Source: an uncultured beta proteobacterium
Lineage (GTDB): Bacteria > Pseudomonadota > Gammaproteobacteria > Burkholderiales > Burkholderiaceae_C
NCBI GenBank assembly: GCA_903840825.1
Contig: CAIMHL010000618.1
Location: forward strand, 1 to 12,137
DNA: 12,137 nt
Reading direction: 5' to 3'
Made by a program: the position numbers and the translations under genes. The notes under the pieces are model-generated. The model searched no databases, was not told where the DNA came from, and saw only the letters and a program-made list of their open reading frames with translations. Shown piece after piece: positions 6,643 to 12,137 of this stretch. Positions within the stretch are counted from its first letter, which is position 1, and each line of letters starts with the position of its first letter.

Positions 6643-7222
6643 GGCAGGGTGAGGGTTTGCTTCAAAACGGATTGACGGGCCAACAATTTGCCTGGACCAG
6701 TTAAATGGGAATTCAATGATGTGCCAAATTTGCTGGTGTAGCCCACCCCTGAGTATGGATGGCAGCATTTCTTCCGGGGCCCCACTTGAAATCGAACGCC
6801 GTGCTTCGGCTTCAAAAATCCCCAGGTTAACCAATTGGCGTTATGCTGAACTTATCGGGTCATTTTGGTACCTTGTGTGGTTTACATGGCATATGAAAGC
6901 GTACCGATGGCACTGCGGGCACAGACATCGGGTGGTCAATCCGGCTTTGATCTGGAACGAGTTGCCCAAGGTACGAGGATCGGTTCGTTCCAGGCGAAGA
7001 ACGAAAGACTGATCCAAACCATCCTGGACTCCATCGCCGGCAAGTTCAGAGCACCCCGTCATGCTGCATGAAGTAGCGCAGCCGCTTCGGGACGGAGAGC
7101 ACCCACTGGGCAGCTTTGTGGCGAGCAATTCATAAATGCGAACACCCACCATGGCTGAAAGCTGACTTTGATTTATTCAGTCTAGTCACCCCTGCACGGC
7201 GCTCGAAAGCACAGGCTATCGA
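6643..7222. other. about 580 bp without a recognisable gene
   Basis: The only protein-like frame is on the plus strand at about 6886-7071, 61 codons (MAYESVPMALRAQ, then FDLERVAQGTRIGSFQAKN and ERLIQTILDSIAGKF, to a stop). It has no Shine-Dalgarno, and I do not recognise it; it could be the C-terminal piece of a lost gene. The other frames look like noise. No tRNA or clear terminator is visible. Confidence 0.4.
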
Positions 7223-8047
7223 CTAATTGATTGCTTTTCTTTCATTTGCCAGCGCGGACCGACTCATCATTTCAACGAGTGCCGGAAACCACCTTCCCAG
7301 GTGCCATGCCATTCTTGCTCGAGCTGGCAACACAATAATGCTTTTGTTTTTGTCTAGTGCCTCCAAGAGTTCCTTGACGCACTTTTCCACGGAGTAAGGT
7401 GGTCCGGCCAATGCCGTCAAAAAACGACGAGCATCTGGTGCGGAACTGATCTTGAATTCCTCTGGATTACCGCTATCAAGCAGCGGGGTTTCAATAGCTG
7501 CTGGGCAAAACACACTCACGCGCACACCTCGCGACGCTGCTTCAACGCGTAAGCTGGTACTCAATCCCACAACTGCATGTTTGGTCAATGCGTATGGCGT
7601 AAAAAGTGGTGCCGGTCCCAAGCCCGCCAGCGATGCTGTGTTGACGATGTGTCCGTAACCCTGTTTCAACATCATCGGGTATGCGGCGAGCACGCCATGC
7701 AGCACCCCGTATATGTTGATATCAACAATCCGTCGCCACGCTTCAAGTGGGATGTCACTTGTTTCACCTGCGATCCCAATGCCAGCGTTGTTAAAAATGT
7801 AGTCCAACCGCCCATTGGTCGCAGCAAACCTTTCAATACTCACTTTGACAGCTTCTGCATCACAGACGTCCAGTGCAATGGCGGTGGCGCGTGGGCCACA
7901 TGCAACGGCAACTGCTTGCGCGGCATTCAAGTTCACGTCGGACACACACACAGTCATTCCACGTGCTGACAAGGCCAACGACAAAGCTTTGCCTATACCG
8001 GAGCCGCCGCCAGTGACAAAGGCTGTGATATTGGCGTTCATAGACAT
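7223..8047 (-). CDS. short-chain dehydrogenase/reductase (SDR family)
   Basis: 274 residues from the ATG at 8047, which has AGGGG seven bases upstream; a longer frame beyond this has no ribosome site. Classical SDR features: cofactor motif TGGGSGIG (12-19), Asp37 at the end of beta strand 2 (suggesting NAD rather than NADP), NNAG (86-89), catalytic Asn111 (VDIN), Ser139 (NTAS), and Tyr152/Lys156 (YALTK). CPAAIETPLL (181-190) follows the active site. The C-terminal 30 residues (MAWHLGRWFPALVEMMSR) resemble those of SDRs acting on lipids, hydroxy acids or xenobiotics, but the substrate cannot be read. It is monocistronic here, preceded by a very AT-rich stretch. Confidence 0.85.
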   Translation of the reverse strand: MSMNANITAFVTGGGSGIGKALSLALSARGMTVCVSDVNLNAAQAVAVACGPRATAIALDVCDAEAVKVSIERFAATNGRLDYIFNNAGIGIAGETSDIPLEAWRRIVDINIYGVLHGVLAAYPMMLKQGYGHIVNTASLAGLGPAPLFTPYALTKHAVVGLSTSLRVEAASRGVRVSVFCPAAIETPLLDSGNPEEFKISSAPDARRFLTALAGPPYSVEKCVKELLEALDKNKSIIVLPARARMAWHLGRWFPALVEMMSRSALANERKAIN

Positions 8048-8413
8048 CAAATAACCCCTAAAATTTAGTAAAAATAATTTTACATAATTTATTTTGGTTA
8101 AAAATATTTCGGACTTTAACCACCTTAAGCCCAGTATTGCACCTTCGGTTGACCACCAACCCTCCCCAAAAACCACCCTGATTCTCACTACAGCATGATT
8201 CCTGGGCGAGCCATAACCAAAAAATTCGCCTGACGACAGGGTCATTTGCGGTGGACCGCGCAGGCCTAGCCCGCTGCGACTGCTTGCGCATAATCCACAA
8301 GGGACGAAGCCCGATTTAATTTACAAACCCAACCCCAACCAGTTCCGCCCACCGTGCAACCAGCGCCGCCAGGCATCTTTCACCATCATGGTGAGCAGGT
8401 CTGCGTGGGCATT
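8048..8413. other. AT-rich upstream region of the SDR gene and right junction
   Basis: Positions 8050-8110 are strikingly AT-rich and must hold the SDR promoter (minus strand), though no single -35/-10 pair stands out. From about 8110 to 8320 I see no gene. On the minus strand a protein-like C terminus ending in a stop at 8321 (MMVKDAWRRWLHGGRNW, then LGLGL) runs back to about 8395, where it meets the tldD duplication. It may be the tail of a gene truncated at that junction. I cannot name it. Confidence 0.4.
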
Positions 8414-8671
8414 GACATCACTTCGGGCAAGTTTGTGTTCTCGGCCAGTGAAGCCTACTGGGTTGAAAACGGCAAAATTTTGTACCCTGTCAAGGGTGCC
8501 ACCATTGTGGGCAGTCGCCCTGAGTGCTTGAAGCGCGTCAGCATGATTGGCAACGACATGAAGCTTGACAGCGGCGTGGGCACCTGCGGCAAAGAAGGCC
8601 AAAGCGTGCCTGTTGGTGTGGGTCAACCCACACTGCGCATTGATGGCCTGACGGTGGGCGGCACGGCGTAA
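8414..8671 (+). pseudogene. tldD: truncated second copy of the tldD 3' end
   Basis: The last 85 codons of TldD plus stop, from DITSGKFV to LTVGGTA, differ from the upstream copy at one residue (GSGPECL there, GSRPECL here). The Cys ligand in GTCGKEGQ is kept, but the HEAIGH zinc motif and everything N-terminal are absent, so no protease can be made. An in-frame ATG at 8354 gives a 105-codon open frame, but its first 20 residues are unrelated to TldD and it has no ribosome site. About 21 nucleotide differences with one amino-acid change mean the two sequences were both under selection when they diverged; this scrap, or its partner, came from a different lineage. Confidence 0.9.
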
Positions 8672-8707
8672 GCCAAAGCGTGCCCGGACTGTGCTACATT
8701 GCAATTT

Positions 8708-8776
8708 ATGAATTCAACCCGTTTTTACTTTAGCTATTTTTGGTTCTCAAGCGCCCCCGGCGGTAGAGAGTTCTGA
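8708..8776 (+). CDS. aromatic amino-acid leader peptide of aroG
   Basis: A 22-codon frame begins 36 bases after the truncated tldD stop and reads MNSTRFYFSYFWFSS, then APGGREF. Seven of the eight codons at 8723-8746 are aromatic: four Phe, two Tyr and one Trp around a single Ser. This is the hallmark of a transcription-attenuation leader, and the gene downstream makes the first intermediate of all three amino acids. The leader itself contains the antiterminator arm CCGGCGG (8757-8763). The last aromatic codon ends ten bases before this arm, so a ribosome stalled in the run leaves it free, while one at the stop codon covers it. No Shine-Dalgarno precedes the ATG. Its homologue beside full-length tldD is frameshifted. 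Confidence 0.8.
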   Translation: MNSTRFYFSYFWFSSAPGGREF

Positions 8777-8837
8777 ACGTACCTGAAAAAAACGTCCTGA
8801 TCTTCCAAAAACCGCCGGCCACCCCGGCGGTTTTTTT
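8757..8837 (+). promoter_or_regulatory. aroG transcription attenuator (antiterminator/terminator switch)
   Basis: CCGGCGGT at 8757-8764 can pair with ACCGCCGG at 8811-8818 (antiterminator, 8 bp). The same 8811-8818 arm can instead pair with the terminator arm at 8824-8831. The two structures exclude each other, as in trp- and phe-type attenuators. Expected logic: scarce aromatic aminoacyl-tRNA stalls the ribosome in the leader, the antiterminator forms and aroG is transcribed; plenty lets the ribosome mask 8757-8763 and the terminator forms. Confidence 0.75.
8810..8837 (+). terminator. intrinsic terminator of the aroG attenuator
   Basis: AACCGCCGG (8810-8818) and CCGGCGGTT (8824-8832) form a perfect 9-bp stem with loop CCACC, followed at once by T's to 8837. 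It lies between the leader peptide and aroG, so it is an attenuator and not the end of an operon. Confidence 0.9.
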
Positions 8838-8878
8838 ATGCTTGTTTGACTTAATTTTTTGAATTTAGGAGCCACACC

Positions 8879-10015
8879 ATGACATCAGAAGCCCCCCTCG
8901 CCAGCACCGAGACCTGGTATGCGAACACGACCCGCCCCACCGACCGCACCAGCCAGACTGACGACGAACGCATCAAGGACATCACTGTGTTACCCCCTCC
9001 AGAGCATTTGATTCGATTTTTCCCGATTCGCGGCACCGCCATTGAGACGCTGATCAGTGACACCCGCCACAGCATTCACGATATCATGGCCGGCACGGAT
9101 GACCGCTTGCTGGTGGTCATCGGCCCTTGTTCTATTCACGACCCCATTGCGGCTTTGGACTACGCCCGTCGCCTTTTGGCGCAGCGCGAAAAGTACGCTG
9201 ACACGCTGCAAATTGTGATGCGCGTGTATTTCGAAAAACCCCGCACCACGGTGGGCTGGAAGGGGCTGATCAACGACCCGTACCTTGATGAGAGTTTCCG
9301 CATTGACGAAGGCCTGCGTATGGCGCGTCAGTTGCTGATTGAGATCAACCGCATGGGCCTGCCCGCAGGCAGTGAGTTTTTGGACGTCATTTCACCCCAA
9401 TACCTCGGTGATTTGATATCTTGGGGCGCCATTGGCGCGCGCACCACCGAAAGCCAGGTGCACCGCGAGCTGGCTTCAGGTTTGTCGGCCCCCATCGGTT
9501 TCAAGAACGGTACCGACGGCAACATCAAAATCGCGACCGATGCGATTCAGGCCGCTGCAGGCGGACACCACTTTTTGTCGGTGCACAAAAACGGCCAGGT
9601 CGCGATTGTGCAAACAAATGGCAACCCGGACTGCCACGTTATTTTGCGCGGCGGCAAAGCCCCCAACTATGACGCCGCCAGCGTGGCAGCCGCTTGCGCT
9701 GATCTGGTCGCGGCCAAGTTGCCCGCAACGTTGATGGTGGATTGCAGCCATGCCAACAGCAGCAAGAAGTTCGAGCGCCAACTTGAAGTGGCGAACGACA
9801 TTGCCGCCCAAATTGCCGGTGGTTCAACCAGCGTGTTTGGCGTGATGGTGGAAAGCCACCTGACAGCGGGTGCCCAGAAGTTCACCCCTGGCAAAGATCA
9901 GCCTGGTCAATTGGCTTATGGCCAAAGCATTACCGATGGTTGCCTGGGTTGGGATGACTCGTTGCAATCGCTTGAGGTGCTGTCGAACGCGGTCAAGGCT
10001 CGCCGCAATAAATAA
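8879..10015 (+). CDS. aroG: 3-deoxy-7-phosphoheptulonate synthase (DAHP synthase, class I)
   Basis: This cytoplasmic enzyme condenses phosphoenolpyruvate and erythrose 4-phosphate, the first committed step of the shikimate pathway. 378 residues; AGGAG lies seven bases before the ATG at 8879. E. coli AroG has 350 residues, and the difference is mainly an N-terminal extension of about 28. Metal ligands by alignment with E. coli AroG are Cys84 (GPCSIHDP), His291 (DCSHANSSK), Glu325 (VMVESHL) and Asp353 (ITDGCLGWDD). The substrate loop YFEKPRTTVGWKG is at 117-129, and GFKNGTDG at 207-214. It is intact. Expression is probably set by the upstream attenuator that reads Phe, Tyr and Trp codons; which amino acid inhibits the enzyme directly cannot be told from sequence alone. 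The symbol could equally be aroF or aroH. Confidence 0.95.
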   Translation: MTSEAPLASTETWYANTTRPTDRTSQTDDERIKDITVLPPPEHLIRFFPIRGTAIETLISDTRHSIHDIMAGTDDRLLVVIGPCSIHDPIAALDYARRLLAQREKYADTLQIVMRVYFEKPRTTVGWKGLINDPYLDESFRIDEGLRMARQLLIEINRMGLPAGSEFLDVISPQYLGDLISWGAIGARTTESQVHRELASGLSAPIGFKNGTDGNIKIATDAIQAAAGGHHFLSVHKNGQVAIVQTNGNPDCHVILRGGKAPNYDAASVAAACADLVAAKLPATLMVDCSHANSSKKFERQLEVANDIAAQIAGGSTSVFGVMVESHLTAGAQKFTPGKDQPGQLAYGQSITDGCLGWDDSLQSLEVLSNAVKARRNK

Positions 10016-10023
10016 TGAACTAA

Positions 10024-10046
10024 TGGCCTGCTTAACAAGCAGGCCA
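10024..10046. terminator. hairpin between convergent aroG and mpl
   Basis: TGGCCTGCTT (10024-10033) and AAGCAGGCCA (10037-10046) form a perfect 10-bp stem with a three-base loop, between the aroG stop (10015) and the mpl stop (10058). No T run follows directly on either strand, only T-rich sequence a little further on. It probably acts as a weak bidirectional terminator or as an mRNA 3'-end stabiliser. Confidence 0.7.
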
Positions 10047-10057
10047 TGCTAGAGCAG

Positions 10058-11485
10058 CTATTTATTTTGTAGCAATTTGAGCAGCTTGAGGTGAATGCCA
10101 CCGAAGCTGCCATTGCTCATGCACAAGAGGTGGTCGCCGGGTCGGGCCTCGGTCATGGCTTGCGTGACCAAGTCATCGACATTGGGGGCGACTCTGGCTT
10201 TGTCACCCATGACGGCCAAGGCTTCCTGGGCGTCCCAGCCTAGCCCACCACTGTGGCAAAAGGCCAGGTCTGCTTGCTCCAGGCTCCAAGGCAACTGGGC
10301 CTTCATGGCGCCGAGTTTCATGGTGTTGGAGCGGGGCTCGAAGATCGCCAAAATACGTTCGTGCGGCCCCAGTCGGCGGCGCAGGCCATCTACCGTGGTG
10401 CGAATGGCGGTGGGGTGGTGGGCAAAATCATCGTAAACCGTGATGTTTCCGCCCTCAATGGCCACCTGGCCGCGTATTTCCATGCGCCGTTTCACGTTCT
10501 CAAAGCTGCCCAAAGCCTGCGCTGCCACCTCAGGCGAGACGCCCACATGCTCAGCCGCAGCGATGGCCGCCAAGGCGTTGAGCTGGTTGTGCATTCCGGT
10601 GAGCGCCCATTGCACACGGCCTGCAGGCTTGCCGTGGTGCAGCACTTCAAAATCATGGGGTTCGCCCGAGGCCGTGAAGTCACTTACCGCCGCGCCGAAG
10701 CTGCGAACTTCGCTCCAGCAACCTTGGTGCAGCACGCGCGCCAGGCTTTCTTCCAGGCCATTCACCACCACGCGGCCCGAGCCGTGGGGGCCTTTGCCCG
10801 GCACGGTGCGCACCAGGTGGTGAAACTGGCGTTCTATGTTGGCCAGGCTGTCAAAAATGTCGGCGTGGTCAAACTCAAGGTTGTTGAGTACGGCGGTTCG
10901 TGGGCGGTAATGGACAAACTTGCTGCGCTTGTCAAAAAAGGCGGTGTCGTACTCGTCGGCTTCAATGACAAAACAGGGGCCGATGCTGGGCGTGGCGGGG
11001 TTGGCGTTGCCGCCCAGGCGTGCAGAGACCTCAAAGTTCATGGGCACGCCCCCTACCAGAAAGCCGGGCTTGAGGCCGGCGCATTCCAAAATCCAGGTGA
11101 TCATGGCGGTGGTGGTAGTTTTGCCGTGGGTGCCGGCCACGGCAATGACGTGGCGTCCCTGCAAGACATGCTCAGCCATCCATTGCGGGCCGCTGGTGTA
11201 GGGCAGTCCGGCGTCAAGAATCGCTTCCATCAGGGGGAATTTGGGTGTGCCGTCGGCTAAATGCTGGCGACTGACCAGATTGCCCACGACAAACATATCG
11301 GGCTTGAGGTCGAGCTGCTCAGCGCCAAAGCCTTCAATGAGCTCAATGCCCAGCGCCCGAAGTTGGTCGCTCATGGGGGGGTAGACGCCCGCGTCGCACC
11401 CCGTGACCTTGTGGCCCGCTTCCCTTGCCAGTGCCGCCAAACCGCCCATAAAGGTGCCGCAAATACCGAGAATATGAATATGCAT
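10058..11485 (-). CDS. mpl: UDP-N-acetylmuramate:L-alanyl-gamma-D-glutamyl-meso-diaminopimelate ligase
   Basis: Mpl joins tripeptide recovered from peptidoglycan turnover to UDP-MurNAc, bypassing MurC, MurD and MurE. 475 residues (E. coli 457). The Rossmann-like N terminus MHIHILGICGTFMGGLA is Mpl-type, with the ATP loop GTHGKTTTTAM (118-128). EADEYDTAFFDKRSKF (175-190) and NNLEFDHADIFDS (201-213) are ligase signatures, and VYDDFAHHPTAI lies in the C-terminal domain. The Mpl-specific EADEYD sequence argues against MurC. There is no strong Shine-Dalgarno; TAAAAT on the minus strand (11492-11497) lies so close to the ATG that a leaderless transcript is possible. It is convergent with aroG and divergent from the next gene, with 54 bases between the starts. 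Confidence 0.95.
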   Translation of the reverse strand: MHIHILGICGTFMGGLAALAREAGHKVTGCDAGVYPPMSDQLRALGIELIEGFGAEQLDLKPDMFVVGNLVSRQHLADGTPKFPLMEAILDAGLPYTSGPQWMAEHVLQGRHVIAVAGTHGKTTTTAMITWILECAGLKPGFLVGGVPMNFEVSARLGGNANPATPSIGPCFVIEADEYDTAFFDKRSKFVHYRPRTAVLNNLEFDHADIFDSLANIERQFHHLVRTVPGKGPHGSGRVVVNGLEESLARVLHQGCWSEVRSFGAAVSDFTASGEPHDFEVLHHGKPAGRVQWALTGMHNQLNALAAIAAAEHVGVSPEVAAQALGSFENVKRRMEIRGQVAIEGGNITVYDDFAHHPTAIRTTVDGLRRRLGPHERILAIFEPRSNTMKLGAMKAQLPWSLEQADLAFCHSGGLGWDAQEALAVMGDKARVAPNVDDLVTQAMTEARPGDHLLCMSNGSFGGIHLKLLKLLQNK

Positions 11486-11539
11486 GGCATTATTTTAGGC
11501 GGGCACAGACGCGCTCTTTGGCGTGCAAAATACGCTCCC

Positions 11540-12133
11540 ATGGATGAACTGAAATCAGAAATTGCAGCGGTTGCTGCCCGTATGGTGGTCGAGGAGGGCC
11601 TGGATTTTGGCGCTGCCAAACGCCGCGCCATCAAACAAATGGGCTTGCCGCCCAGAACCGCGCTTCCCAGCAATGACGACATGGAAGAGGCGGTGATCGA
11701 GTACATCTCGATTTTTTGCGCCGATACACAACCGGATGAGTTATTGGCCCTGCGCCGACTGGCTTTGGTCTGGATGACGCGTATGGCCGAGTTTCGACCC
11801 TGCTTGGGTGGGTCGGTTTGGCATGGCTATGCCACCCTAACTTCCGATATTTACATTCAATTGTTTTGCGATGACAGCAAATCAGCTGAAATTGCCCTGA
11901 TTGACCACAAGGTCGACTACGTGCCACGCACCGTGACGGGTTTTCATGGCGATTCGGTCGAGGCCCTGAGCATCCATGCCTTTTGCCCTGAGCTGGGCGA
12001 AGAGGTGGGCGTGCACCTGCTGATTTATGACCGTGATGACGTGCGCGGCGCCATGCGACCTGACGCCAAAGGCCGTACACCACGGGGTGATCTCGCAGCC
12101 GTTCAGCGCTTGATGCATGATCAGGCACCATGA
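11540..12133 (+). CDS. conserved hypothetical protein beside mpl
   Basis: 197 residues from the ATG at 11540. The frame is open further upstream, with Met codons near 11474 that would overlap mpl; I prefer 11540 because protein-like sequence (DELKSEIAAVAARMVVEEGLDFGAAKRRAIKQ) begins there, though no clear Shine-Dalgarno supports any choice. The N-terminal third is helical and basic. The middle has VWHGYATLTSDIYIQLFCDDSKSAEIALID (about 94-123), suggesting a compact alpha/beta domain. The C terminus has GVHLLIYDRDDVRGAM and GRTPRGDLAAVQRLM. I recall similar proteins beside mpl in Comamonadaceae, sometimes annotated only by that neighbourhood. No enzyme motif is recognisable and the function is unknown. 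Its TGA overlaps a possible next start. Confidence 0.7.
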   Translation: MDELKSEIAAVAARMVVEEGLDFGAAKRRAIKQMGLPPRTALPSNDDMEEAVIEYISIFCADTQPDELLALRRLALVWMTRMAEFRPCLGGSVWHGYATLTSDIYIQLFCDDSKSAEIALIDHKVDYVPRTVTGFHGDSVEALSIHAFCPELGEEVGVHLLIYDRDDVRGAMRPDAKGRTPRGDLAAVQRLMHDQAP

Positions 12134-12137
12134 AAAA
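12130..12137 (+). CDS. possible start of the next gene (cut by the window end)
   Basis: The ATG at 12130-12132 overlaps the TGA of the preceding gene in the ATGA arrangement typical of translationally coupled genes, and continues AAA AA at the window edge. Only two codons and a partial third are visible, so no product can be given. Confidence 0.3.

Larger units (their letters stand above)
8414..8780 (+). repeat. long direct repeat, right copy (tldD 3' end plus leader peptide)
   Basis: This is the partner of 466-832. Similarity begins at the codon for Asp in DITSGKF and ends at GAACGT after the leader stop codon. The intervening segment 833-8413 is 7581 bp. Recombination between the copies would delete it and rejoin a full tldD to leader, attenuator and aroG. 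Confidence 0.9.

Noticed and set aside
6770..6835. tRNA-like TTCGA-containing sequence (minus strand)
   Set aside because: There is no matching acceptor stem, D arm or anticodon arm.
833..8413. Insertion sequence or integrase-driven island
   Set aside because: No transposase, integrase or short terminal inverted repeats are visible between the long direct repeats, so the mechanism is left open.
8321..8704. 127-codon minus-strand frame across the tldD duplicate
   Set aside because: Most of it is antisense to the tldD 3' end; only the last 25 or so codons (8321-8395) lie outside, and only those may be meaningful.
10253..11260. 335-codon plus-strand open frame antisense to mpl
   Set aside because: Mpl on the other strand is a complete, strongly motif-supported protein; this frame has Ala/Gly/His-rich low-information sequence, typical of the shadow of a GC-rich gene.

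Overview
The window looks like chromosomal DNA of a betaproteobacterium, most likely Burkholderiales of the Comamonadaceae (Rhodoferax/Polaromonas-like). This rests on protein character (TldD, AroG, Mpl, the Tim44-domain protein, the HPF-like protein and a small membrane protein all read like Comamonadaceae versions) and a moderate-to-high GC content. No database search was possible, so the genus is a guess.

Layout: (1) 1-723, the 3' half of tldD, followed by a broken copy of an aromatic leader peptide (760-832). (2) 833-2594, a decayed zone with a LysE/RhtB-type transporter remnant, an intact-length phage-style P-loop ATPase whose Walker A motif is altered, and an htpG C-terminal scrap. (3) 2595-6642, a block of intact ordinary genes: a Tim44-domain membrane protein and a small membrane protein (minus strand), a TerC/Alx-type membrane protein (plus), an NhaR-like LysR regulator (minus) and a divergent HPF/RaiA-like ribosome-associated protein (plus). 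(4) 6643-8413, a gene-poor stretch, an SDR dehydrogenase with an AT-rich upstream region, and more non-coding sequence. (5) 8414-8671, a second, truncated tldD 3' end, followed by an intact aromatic leader peptide, a textbook attenuator and aroG (DAHP synthase). (6) A hairpin separates aroG from convergent mpl (peptidoglycan recycling ligase), and a divergent conserved hypothetical gene starts close to mpl.

The main points are linked. The sequence from the last 85 codons of tldD through its leader peptide occurs twice, at 466-832 and 8414-8780, in direct orientation exactly 7948 bp apart. This suggests the ancestral order tldD - leader - aroG was split by about 7.6 kb of inserted DNA. The two tldD ends differ by about 21 nucleotides but only one amino acid, so they diverged as working genes in separate lineages; this is not a simple local duplication. 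The copy next to aroG keeps an open leader, Met-Asn-Ser-Thr-Arg then Phe-Tyr-Phe-Ser-Tyr-Phe-Trp-Phe, followed by mutually exclusive antiterminator and terminator stems: a translational attenuator sensing Phe, Tyr and Trp. The copy stranded beside complete tldD has a +1 T frameshift before the aromatic run and has lost the terminator and the gene it controlled.

There are no rRNA or tRNA genes, no CRISPR array and no recognisable integrase or transposase in the window.
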